A stretch of 5,948 nt of DNA from an uncultured Collinsella sp. Its GTDB lineage: Bacteria; Actinomycetota; Coriobacteriia; Coriobacteriales; Coriobacteriaceae. Below are positions 1-5,897 of this stretch, in pieces. Position 1 is the stretch's first letter. Every line of letters begins with the position of its first letter. Made by a program: the position numbers and the translations under genes. The stretch lies in NCBI GenBank assembly GCA_902495955.1, contig CABUZE010000059.1, positions 1 through 5,948 of the forward strand. Reading direction: 5' to 3'. The notes below the pieces were generated by a model. That model was not told where the DNA came from. It searched no databases and saw nothing but the letters and a program-made list of their open reading frames with translations.

Positions 1-248
1 ACGCGGAGGTCTACTACGTGCTCCATGACGTCGCGGACCATGGCGGTTAGGCGCTCGACTTCGTCGACGGGGCACTCAAAGTCCAGTTCGTCGTGTACCT
101 GCAGAATCATATGGGCGGCAAAGCCCTCTTCTTCCAGGCGGCGGCTTACGCGGGCCATGGCGATCTTGATGATGTCGGCCGCGGTGCCCTGCATGGGATG
201 GTTCATGGCCGTGCGCTCACCAAAGCCACGGAGTTGCGGGTTATTGGC
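1..248 (-). pseudogene. polA: C-terminal part of polA beyond the in-frame TAG, cut by the window edge
   Basis: Reading on in the polA frame past the TAG gives 82 uninterrupted codons to the window edge. They match the end of family A polymerases: ANNPQLRGFGERTAMN, then MQGTAADIIKIAMARV, then motif C LQVHDELDFE, with VHDE at bases 98-87. His and Asp of motif C are needed for nucleotidyl transfer, so a protein ending at the TAG should not polymerise DNA. There is no frameshift and no second stop, and codon choice matches the main gene. The interruption is therefore one codon, either very recent or artefactual. About 15 further residues would be expected beyond the edge, from the usual length of the family. 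I mark it as a pseudogene fragment because of the stop. If the TAG is a sequence error, this is simply the end of an intact polA. Confidence 0.8.
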
Positions 249-251
249 CTA
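249..251 (-). other. In-frame amber (TAG) codon inside polA
   Basis: The plus strand reads cta, giving TAG as codon 817 of polA, between the conserved IPEL and ANNPQLRGFGERTAMN segments. This position is variable in family A polymerases; from memory it is Lys in E. coli, Glu in Taq and Thr in Bacillus. A one-base change from AAG, CAG or GAG would give TAG. The frame is unbroken on both sides. The base after the stop is G, and the context has no obvious readthrough signal that I recognise. Confidence 0.9.
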
Positions 252-2699
252 GAGCTCCGGAATATGACGCCGACGACCGTACATGGTCTCGGCGTAGCCC
301 GTCTGCTTGGCACGCGCCACCACGTTGTCGAGGAACGTACGCACGCCCGGGTAGGCCTCGTAGTAGCGATCGATCATATCGCGCGCCTCGGCCATCGAGA
401 TATGCAGCGACTGCGACAGACCGTAGGCCTGCTGGCCGTACACGATGCCAAAGTTCACGGCCTTGGCGCGACTGCGCAGATCGGGTGTCACCTCGGACAC
501 CGGCACGCCAAATACGCGCGCGGCCGTCTCGGCATGGAAGTCCTCACCCTCGTTAAAGGCACGTACCAGATGTTCATCACCCGAAAGATGCGCCAGCAAA
601 CGCAGCTCGATCTGCGAGTAGTCCACCGCCAAAAAGACGCTGCCCTCGCCTGCCGAGAACGCCGTCTTGACGGTGCGGCCCAGCTCCGAGCGCGTCGGGA
701 TGTTCTGCAGATTGGGGTCGCTCGAAGACAGACGCCCCGTCGCGGTGATGGTCTGGTTGTACGTAGTGTGTACGCGACCGTCACCGCGGCGCAGCGGACC
801 TAGCGTGTCCAGATAGGTCGACTTAATCTTGGACTTCTCACGCCAGTCCAAGATCAGACGAACAATCTCGTGGTCGCGAGCAAGATCACTCAGTACCTTG
901 GCATTGGTCGAATAGTAGCCGCGCTTAGTCTTCTTGAGGCCTTTGGTCGGAAGCCCCATAACGTCAAACAGCACATGCGAGAGCTGCATGGGACTGCCAA
1001 TGTTAAAGGTCTCGTCACCCGCCAGGTCGCGAATACTGCGCTCGACCTCGGCAATCTGGGTCGCCAGACCCTCGGACAGACTGTGCAGCCGATCGGGGTC
1101 CACGCGCATGCCCGCGCGCTCCATCTTGGCAAGAACCGGCACAAGCGGCATCTCGATGCCATCGAACACGTTGACGGCGTTCTCGCGGGTCATGCGGTCG
1201 CGCAGCGGTGCGACCAGCGCCAGCGTCAAGGCCGCCGTGCGGGCGGCGGGCGCAGGAGCGTCCTCGCCGGCACCCTCTGCACCGCGCGCCGCGGGCAGCG
1301 CCATCTGCAGATAGGTATCGGCCAGATACGCCTCGTCAAACTCGGAGCGGTCGGAATCCAACAGGTAGGCGGCGACCACGGTGTCGAAGATGCGTGTGGA
1401 ATCGACTGCCAGCGGATCCATGAGCTCGGGCTCAGAAGAATCGATGGGCGAAAGCTCGTGCAGCAGCGCCTTCGTATCCGGGCTCGCCACGCGGCCCTCC
1501 ATAAACAGGCGCGCAAGCACGCCGGCGATCACGCCGTGGACGAAGTTGAAGCCCTCAACCTCAGCCGCCACGCCGCTGTCGCCTTCCTCGAGCGCGAACA
1601 GGCCCTTGGACGTCGCCAACCACAGCGTGCGCGTCAGTCCAAAGAGCGCGCCCTCTTCCTTGTCGTCGTCCACCACGGCGGCGACCCACTCGCCGGCATC
1701 AATCGCGCGGGAAATCTCAGCCGCAACGGCACCAAGCGCGTCAGCATCGCCCGCGGCTGCGCGAACCATCGCAGGCGTCTCAAACACACTGGAGGCAGCA
1801 GCAGCCCCGCCCTCGCCACCGATCAGCGCCAAGAAACGGTTCTGCATGGCGGTGATACCAAGCGTGCCCAGCGCCGCGGAAACCTCATCGGCAGAATACG
1901 CCGGGAAGGACGTCGCCTCAAAGTCGAGCTCGACGGGCGCATCGGTGCGAATGGTTGCGACCTTGCGGCTCAACAGGGCATCGTCGATGTGTGCACGCAG
2001 GTTCTCGCCCATCTTGCCCTTGACCTCGTCGGCGTGTGCGATGACCTCGTCTAGGCTACCGTACTGCGCAATGAGCGCGCTCGCCTTTTTGGGGCCGATG
2101 CCCGGCACGCCGGGGATGTTATCGGACGTGTCGCCCTTCAGACCATAAAAGTCGGGCACGAGCGCCGGCGTGATACCGTGATACAGATCGTCCACGCTCT
2201 CGGGCGTCATGATCGCCACGTCGGACAGGCCCTTGCGGGTCGAGACCACGTTGACGTGCTCGGTCACGAGCTGATACATATCGCGATCACCGGTCACCAG
2301 CAGCATGTCACAGCCGGCTTGCTCGCCCAGGCGCGCCATAGTGCCCAGGATGTCATCGCCTTCCCAGCCCTCGGACTGCAAAATCGGCACGTTGAGCGCG
2401 GCGAGCAGCTCCTTAATCATGGGAAACTGCGCGTGCAGATCGGGGTCCATGGGCGGGCGCCGCGCCTTATACTGCGGCAGCATCTCCATGCGCACGCGCG
2501 GCTTGCCCTTGTCAAACGCCACGACCACACCATCGGGGTTAAAGGCATCGATCATCTTAAGAAACATGTTCAAAAAGCCAAAGATCGCGTTGGTGGGACG
2601 ACCGTCCGGCGCGTTCATGGTGGGCGGCACGGCGTGGAAGGCGCGGTGCATGAGCGAGTTGCCGTCGATAACGGCAAAGGTACGGCGCTTGTCAGACAT
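249..2699 (-). CDS. polA: DNA polymerase I, interrupted by an in-frame amber codon after residue 816
   Basis: Family A DNA polymerase, which fills gaps and removes RNA primers during repair and lagging-strand synthesis. Residues 1-290 are the 5'-3' exonuclease, with all its acidic motifs: FAVIDGNS (Asp12), AFDKGKP near 61, EGDD 113-116, TGDRD 136-140 and GDTSDNIPGVPGIG 189-202. Residues about 300-500 are a degenerate 3'-5' exonuclease domain. DTVVAAYLLD (439-448) is kept, but the region matching the third catalytic Asp reads AARTAALTL, so proofreading is probably lost, as in Bacillus and Taq enzymes. The polymerase domain shows TATGRLSSSDPNLQNIP (652-668), motif A DYSQIELR (693-700) and motif B with Lys746, NFGIVYG and Tyr754. 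The frame stops at TAG (249-251) right after RRRHIPEL, before motif C. The start at 2699 was chosen over an upstream in-frame ATG (2738) because MSDKRRTFAVIDGN fits the family start and GAGG lies 8 bases upstream. The family identity is certain; whether the product really ends here is not. Confidence 0.95.
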   Translation of the reverse strand: MSDKRRTFAVIDGNSLMHRAFHAVPPTMNAPDGRPTNAIFGFLNMFLKMIDAFNPDGVVVAFDKGKPRVRMEMLPQYKARRPPMDPDLHAQFPMIKELLAALNVPILQSEGWEGDDILGTMARLGEQAGCDMLLVTGDRDMYQLVTEHVNVVSTRKGLSDVAIMTPESVDDLYHGITPALVPDFYGLKGDTSDNIPGVPGIGPKKASALIAQYGSLDEVIAHADEVKGKMGENLRAHIDDALLSRKVATIRTDAPVELDFEATSFPAYSADEVSAALGTLGITAMQNRFLALIGGEGGAAAASSVFETPAMVRAAAGDADALGAVAAEISRAIDAGEWVAAVVDDDKEEGALFGLTRTLWLATSKGLFALEEGDSGVAAEVEGFNFVHGVIAGVLARLFMEGRVASPDTKALLHELSPIDSSEPELMDPLAVDSTRIFDTVVAAYLLDSDRSEFDEAYLADTYLQMALPAARGAEGAGEDAPAPAARTAALTLALVAPLRDRMTRENAVNVFDGIEMPLVPVLAKMERAGMRVDPDRLHSLSEGLATQIAEVERSIRDLAGDETFNIGSPMQLSHVLFDVMGLPTKGLKKTKRGYYSTNAKVLSDLARDHEIVRLILDWREKSKIKSTYLDTLGPLRRGDGRVHTTYNQTITATGRLSSSDPNLQNIPTRSELGRTVKTAFSAGEGSVFLAVDYSQIELRLLAHLSGDEHLVRAFNEGEDFHAETAARVFGVPVSEVTPDLRSRAKAVNFGIVYGQQAYGLSQSLHISMAEARDMIDRYYEAYPGVRTFLDNVVARAKQTGYAETMYGRRRHIPEL

Positions 2700-2707
2700 A
2701 TTGAATA

Positions 2708-2711
2708 CCTC
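2708..2711 (-). promoter_or_regulatory. polA ribosome binding site that fixes the start
   Basis: On the minus strand GAGG lies 8 bases before the ATG at 2699-2697 (GAGGTATTCAATATG). It supports this start over the in-frame ATG at 2738, whose extra 13 residues have no counterpart in the family. Confidence 0.7.
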
Positions 2712-2741
2712 GCTTTGGGCTGGGCACGGTTTGCTCACTCC

Positions 2742-2747
2742 AGTTTA
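2742..2747 (-). promoter_or_regulatory. Possible -10 element of polA
   Basis: The minus strand reads TAAACT, preceded by TG, about 43 bases before the polA start. No convincing -35 lies 16-19 bases upstream, so this is a weak candidate within the 166-base divergent region. Confidence 0.25.
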
Positions 2748-2807
2748 CACGCTCCCCGCCCCACGGCCACCGCACATCAAGCTCCCCCGCCACCGTGAGC
2801 CCGCGCG

Positions 2808-2816
2808 TGATACGAT
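2808..2816 (+). promoter_or_regulatory. Possible extended -10 promoter of the M18 aminopeptidase gene
   Basis: TGATACGAT reads as an extended -10 (TG, one base, TACGAT). It would start a transcript near 2823 with a leader of about 43 bases. I see no clear -35, which is common for extended -10 promoters. TACGAT also occurs upstream of the membrane-protein gene at the right of the window, which mildly supports it as a form used in this genome. Confidence 0.35.
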
Positions 2817-2850
2817 GGCTCACGGTACATCAACCAGCACGATCGATCCG

Positions 2851-2857
2851 AAAGGAG
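2851..2857 (+). promoter_or_regulatory. Strong ribosome binding site of the M18 aminopeptidase gene
   Basis: AAAGGAG lies 8 bases before the ATG at 2866. It sets the start there. The frame stays open much further upstream, into the antisense of polA, but that extension has no family resemblance. Confidence 0.85.
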
Positions 2858-2865
2858 CCTGCGTC

Positions 2866-4263
2866 ATGGAGCGTCCCTGCGCATGGAAAAAGTACACGCC
2901 ACAGCAAGTCGAGGAGCTCGAGGAGCTTTGCCGCGGCTATAAGCAGTTTTTGAGCGAGAACAAGACCGAGCGCCTGTGCGTCAAGACCGGCATCAAGATG
3001 GCCGAGGAGGCGGGATACGTCGACCTGGAGACCGTGATCGCCGAGGGCCGCGCGCTCAAGGCCGGCGACAAGGTGTACGCCGCCAACCACGGCAAGGACC
3101 TCATGCTCGTCAACCTGGGCACCGCCCCGCTCGAGCAGGGCTTTAACATCCTGGGCGCCCACGTGGACTCGCCGCGCCTGGACCTTAAGCAGAATCCCGC
3201 CTTCGAGGCCGGCGACATGGCCTACCTCGACACGCACTACTACGGCGGCGTCAAGAGCTACCACTGGGTAGCCTCCCCGCTCGCACTCGTGGGCGTCATC
3301 TGCAAAAAGGACGGCACCACCGTCGACATCAACATCGGCGACAAGGCGGACGACCCGGTCTTTACCATCTCCGACCTGCTGATTCACCTCTCGAGCGAGC
3401 AGATGTCCAAGCCTGCCAAGGACGCCGTCGATGCCGAGATCCTCGACGTGATCGTGGGCGGCCGCCCCGTCAAGTTTGACGAGGACGACAAGGACGCCCC
3501 CAAGGAGCCCGTCAAGCAGATGTTCCTGGACATCCTCAAGGAGCAGTACGACGTCGAGGAGGAGGACTTCCTCTCCGCCGAGATCGAGGTCGTGCCCGCC
3601 GGCCCGGCCCGCGACATGGGCCTCGACCGCTCCATGATTCTGGGCTATGGCCACGACGACCGTGTCTGCGCCTATCCGTCCATGCTCGCCCAGATCGACG
3701 TCGCCAACGTGGAGCGCACGAGCATCACACTCATCGTCGACAAGGAGGAGATCGGTTCCGTGGGTGCCACCGGCATGACGAGCCGCTTCTTCGAGAACAC
3801 CGTCGCCGAGATCATGACGCTCGCCGGCGAGGATAGCCCGCTGGCCCTGCGCCGCGCACTCGCCCACAGCCGTATGCTCTCCTCTGACGTGTCCGCCGGC
3901 TTCGACCCGGGCTACGCCGGCAAGTTCGAAACTAAGAACGCAGCCTTTATGGGTCGTGGCCTGTGCTTTAACAAGTACACGGGCAGCCGCGGCAAGGGTG
4001 GCTCCAACGACGCCGACGCCGAGTATGTGGCCCTCGTCCGCGACATCATGGACGAGGCCGGCGTAGACTTCCAGACCTGCGAGCTCGGTCGCGTCAACGC
4101 GGGCGGCGGCGGCACCATCGCCTACATCATGGCCAAGTACGGCATGAACGTCATCGACTCCGGCGTTGCCGTCCTGTCCATGCACGCCCTGTGGGAGGTC
4201 GCCAACAAGGCCGACATCTACGAGGCCTACCGCGGCTACAAGGCCTTCCTCGAGCGCGCCTAA
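2866..4263 (+). CDS. apeA: M18 family zinc aminopeptidase (aspartyl aminopeptidase type)
   Basis: A 465-residue cytoplasmic metallo-aminopeptidase that removes N-terminal residues from peptides; many M18 enzymes prefer acidic residues. Its length is usual for the bacterial ApeA type. Metal and catalytic motifs appear in family order: GAHVDSPRLDLK (97-108, His99 a metal ligand), YYGGVKSYHWVASPLA (125-140), GYGHDDRVCAYPS (260-272, bridging Asp), VDKEEIGSVGATG (291-303, the catalytic and metal Glu pair), SSDVSAGFDPGY (339-350) and GGGGTIAYI (413-421), then LSMHALWEV (437-445, His440 a metal ligand). No signal peptide is present, and no expected residue is missing. An acidic stretch, DEDDKDAPKEP at 205-215, is probably a surface loop. 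The gene is divergent from polA, ends in TAA, and is followed 17 bases later by a terminator-like hairpin, so it is probably transcribed mainly alone. The family is sure; the symbol apeA, rather than another M18 name, is less so. Confidence 0.93.
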   Translation: MERPCAWKKYTPQQVEELEELCRGYKQFLSENKTERLCVKTGIKMAEEAGYVDLETVIAEGRALKAGDKVYAANHGKDLMLVNLGTAPLEQGFNILGAHVDSPRLDLKQNPAFEAGDMAYLDTHYYGGVKSYHWVASPLALVGVICKKDGTTVDINIGDKADDPVFTISDLLIHLSSEQMSKPAKDAVDAEILDVIVGGRPVKFDEDDKDAPKEPVKQMFLDILKEQYDVEEEDFLSAEIEVVPAGPARDMGLDRSMILGYGHDDRVCAYPSMLAQIDVANVERTSITLIVDKEEIGSVGATGMTSRFFENTVAEIMTLAGEDSPLALRRALAHSRMLSSDVSAGFDPGYAGKFETKNAAFMGRGLCFNKYTGSRGKGGSNDADAEYVALVRDIMDEAGVDFQTCELGRVNAGGGGTIAYIMAKYGMNVIDSGVAVLSMHALWEVANKADIYEAYRGYKAFLERA

Positions 4264-4280
4264 TCCACCCCACCCATAAC

Positions 4281-4350
4281 TTGCGGTGGAATACGGATTG
4301 ATTTGGCCTTTCAATGGCACAAACAGACCGTATTCCACCGCAACTTTTTT
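4281..4350 (+). terminator. Long hairpin with six-T tract: terminator of the aminopeptidase gene, possibly a palindromic repeat element
   Basis: TTGCGGTGGAATACGG (4281-4296) and its exact reverse complement (4328-4343) form a perfect 16-bp stem. Inside it, TTTG/CAAA (4302-4305 with 4320-4323) and GCC/GGC (4306-4308 with 4316-4318) can extend the fold to a seven-base loop, leaving small internal loops. TTTTTT follows at 4345-4350 after a single C. This fits intrinsic termination on the plus strand. There is no A tract before the left arm, so it should not work on the minus strand. The stem-loop spans 63 bases, long for a plain terminator, and its nested symmetry also resembles a dispersed palindromic element. 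Copy number in the genome would decide. Confidence 0.8.
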
Positions 4351-4367
4351 AGCGAGAGAACGGTTCC

Positions 4368-5177
4368 ATGTTGCAGGTCATCATTTCGCCCGCCAAGCAA
4401 ATGCGCGCGGCCCAAGATGCTTTTGAAGTCCTGGGCATTCCACCCTTTGTGCGCGAGACAGCTCGCCTCCACCGCGCACTGCTAGATATCGAGCGGAATG
4501 AAGGCAGCGGCGGCCTGCAGGCGCTATGGAACGTGAGCGACAAACTGCTGGGGCCTTGCCTCAACACCCTGCATGAGTTCAGGCCCATCCTGAAAAACGG
4601 CGATCTCGACAATCCCGCACTCGCCCGTCACCTCTCCCCCGCCGTCATGTCCTATCACGGCATTCAATACCAGAGCATGGCGCCCAAGGTGATGGATTCC
4701 GCGCAGCTCGACTGGCTACAAAACCATCTCTGGATCCTCTCGGGCCTTTACGGATGCGTGCGCCCCCTTCATGCCGTTGAACCGTATCGGCTGGAGATGG
4801 GCGCGAAGCTTGCCGTCGACAATGCCCGAGACCTCTACGCGTTTTGGGGCGACAAGCTCGCACGGGCCATCGCTCCGGCAGGCTCCAACGCTACACTCGT
4901 CAATCTCGCCAGCGCGGAATACGCCAAAGCCGTTCTGCCCTGCCTCGCGGGCGACGCCACGGTCGTCACATGCCTCTTTGGCGAAGGCATCCGCAACGGA
5001 AAACCCATCCAACGGTCGACCGCCAGCAAAAAGGCGCGCGGCTCCATGGTGCGCTGGATGGCAGAAAACAAGCTCGAGGATGCAAGCGAGCTCACCGCGT
5101 TCGACATTGGTTATCGTCACTTTCCCGAGCTTTCAAATAAAAACACTTTGGTCTTCCTGAACGAACAGGCTTTGTAG
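4368..5177 (+). CDS. yaaA: YaaA/UPF0246 family peroxide stress protein
   Basis: A 269-residue protein of the YaaA (DUF328, UPF0246) family. In E. coli, YaaA belongs to the OxyR peroxide response and lowers free intracellular iron, limiting oxidative damage to DNA and protein; the E. coli protein is about 258 residues. Family landmarks seen here are the N-terminal VIISPAK (4-10), SYHGIQYQ (95-102), LSGLYGCVRPLHAVEPYRLEMG (124-145), LVNLASAEYAK (177-187) and the C-terminal KKARGSMVRW (221-230). It has no signal peptide or membrane segment. The start is supported by the family N-terminus; a weak GAGAG (4354-4358) lies 9 bases upstream. The gene starts 17 bases beyond the T tract of a strong hairpin, and I see no promoter of its own in the short gap, so expression may depend on readthrough or on a promoter I cannot recognise. 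It ends in TAG, with a second in-frame stop (TGA) six codons on. No OxyR or PerR site was identified. Confidence 0.93.
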   Translation: MLQVIISPAKQMRAAQDAFEVLGIPPFVRETARLHRALLDIERNEGSGGLQALWNVSDKLLGPCLNTLHEFRPILKNGDLDNPALARHLSPAVMSYHGIQYQSMAPKVMDSAQLDWLQNHLWILSGLYGCVRPLHAVEPYRLEMGAKLAVDNARDLYAFWGDKLARAIAPAGSNATLVNLASAEYAKAVLPCLAGDATVVTCLFGEGIRNGKPIQRSTASKKARGSMVRWMAENKLEDASELTAFDIGYRHFPELSNKNTLVFLNEQAL

Positions 5178-5217
5178 GACCAACGCTACTTTTGAATATG
5201 CTGCCTAGGCACGGCAT

Positions 5218-5733
5218 CTATTCCGCCAAGCCGTCGGCTTTGGCAATTTCATTTGTCGAGCCGTCCTGATAGGTAATCTTGACATGCTCCACCTCGGACA
5301 CCTTGACGCCCGACGGGGGCTCCAGGCGCCATTCCGTCAGCGCGATATCCATCGTCGTGGGCACATCCCCTTGATCTTTGAGCTCGACCGACAGCGTCTT
5401 AAGCGACGCATCGAAGGTCACGCGCTCGATCTCTTCACCAGGAATGGATCCGCCACTCAGCTGCAACTGCACAAACTCGTTGCGCGGATACCAATAGTCG
5501 CCCGGCGCGGCAACGGTATTGTCGCCCGCGACCTTCACTGTCATGATCGGCAGGGCATCGTCGGCCTCAAACTCCCAGGCAGCGCCGCCGCGACCGCCAA
5601 ACGTCCAGATACAAAAGGCAATCACCAGCACGGCAAGCACCGCAAAACCAATCGCGACAAGGCCATGGTGCGCGCGGCTTTCCTCGGCCGATACATCCCA
5701 TTGCGTCTCTCGATATAGATGCTTGTCTTCCAT
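5218..5733 (-). CDS. Small single-pass membrane protein of unknown function
   Basis: A 171-residue protein I do not recognise. It has a short hydrophilic N-terminus (1-23), one hydrophobic segment at about 24-46 (GLVAIGFAVLAVLVIAF followed by CIWTFGG), then a domain of about 125 residues rich in alternating hydrophobic and polar stretches, suggesting a beta-rich fold. N-inside topology with the soluble domain outside is likely but not proven. Cys41 is not in a proper lipobox (IAFC has Phe at -1), so a lipoprotein is unlikely. The start at 5733 was chosen because GGGGAGG lies 5 bases upstream and the protein begins sensibly there. The frame extends upstream to 5913, but that extension would run antisense through the TPP riboswitch. 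It ends in TAG, convergent with yaaA, 40 bases apart. It lies divergent from a TPP-controlled gene, but nothing in the protein itself points to thiamine. Confidence 0.8.
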   Translation of the reverse strand: MEDKHLYRETQWDVSAEESRAHHGLVAIGFAVLAVLVIAFCIWTFGGRGGAAWEFEADDALPIMTVKVAGDNTVAAPGDYWYPRNEFVQLQLSGGSIPGEEIERVTFDASLKTLSVELKDQGDVPTTMDIALTEWRLEPPSGVKVSEVEHVKITYQDGSTNEIAKADGLAE

Positions 5734-5737
5734 GTTC

Positions 5738-5744
5738 GCCTCCC
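5738..5744 (-). promoter_or_regulatory. Ribosome binding site of the membrane-protein gene
   Basis: The minus strand reads GGGGAGG, then CGAAC, then ATG. This close match to the anti-Shine-Dalgarno complement decides the start at 5733 over the longer open frame upstream. Confidence 0.75.
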
Positions 5745-5758
5745 CACAGGCACGCTCG

Positions 5759-5789
5759 TTGGCCCAATCGTACCCATTCAGGCTATACT
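5759..5789 (+). promoter_or_regulatory. Promoter of the TPP-riboswitch transcript
   Basis: TTGGCC (5759-5764) and TATACT (5784-5789) are separated by 19 bases, slightly longer than the ideal 17. The -10 is close to consensus, and a start near 5796 places the RNA 5' end just before the riboswitch, as expected. Confidence 0.55.
5767..5772 (-). promoter_or_regulatory. Possible -10 element of the membrane-protein gene
   Basis: The minus strand reads TACGAT, about 34 bases before the start codon, which would give a leader of about 26 bases. No good -35 was found at the expected distance. It lies inside the spacer of the opposing thiamine-gene promoter, so the two promoters would overlap. Confidence 0.3.
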
Positions 5790-5800
5790 TGAGCCCATGA

Positions 5801-5896
5801 CATAACGGGGAGCTTGCAGGACAAGACGGCAGGCTGAGATTGGGCGCGCCCGCCCTGACCCGCAAACCTGATATGGGTAATGCCAACGAAGGGAGC
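5801..5896 (+). promoter_or_regulatory. TPP (THI-box) riboswitch
   Basis: This aptamer binds thiamine pyrophosphate and represses thiamine genes when the cofactor is plentiful. The conserved core is nearly complete: CGGGGAGC (5806-5813), CTGAGA (5834-5839), GACCC (5857-5861), then AACCTGATATGGGTAATGCC and AACGAAGGGA (5885-5894). The P2 stem is AGCTTGC (5811-5817) with GCAGGCT (5829-5835), including one wobble pair. The P3 stem is GGGCG (5842-5846) with CGCCC (5851-5855). The P5 stem is TGG with CCA around GTAATG. P1 is not obvious; the best pairing I found is CATG (5796-5799) with CGTG (5897-5900), which would cover the GTG start. There is no room for a terminator before the coding region, so control is probably on translation, with the AGGGA of the aptamer doubling as Shine-Dalgarno. 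Confidence 0.96.
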
Positions 5897-5897
5897 C

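Noticed and set aside
249..251. Pyrrolysine or wide TAG recoding as the cause of the polA amber
   Set aside because: No pyl genes are visible here, and yaaA and the membrane-protein gene both use TAG as a normal stop. Local suppression cannot be excluded.
870..2054. Open frame of 394 codons on the plus strand, opposite polA
   Set aside because: It lies antisense to clearly conserved polA sequence, is rich in Arg and His from reversed codons, and has no recognisable domain or good ribosome site.
2305..2865. N-terminal extension of the aminopeptidase frame into polA
   Set aside because: The frame is open by chance. The strong AAAGGAG and the family N-terminus place the start at 2866.
2830..4338. 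Open frame of 502 codons on the minus strand, opposite the aminopeptidase gene
   Set aside because: It is the mirror of a high-GC gene. Its sequence is low-complexity in Val, Gly, Asp and His with no family motif, and the plus-strand M18 protein explains the region fully.
5198..5217. Palindrome TGCCTAGGCA (5202-5211) flanked by ATGC/GCAT between the converging genes, as a bidirectional terminator
   Set aside because: The stem leaves almost no loop, and there is no T tract on either strand. It is too weak to call.
5605..5625. Lipoprotein signal (Cys41) in the membrane protein
   Set aside because: The residues before the Cys (IAFC) do not fit a lipobox because Phe is at -1. A plain membrane anchor fits better.
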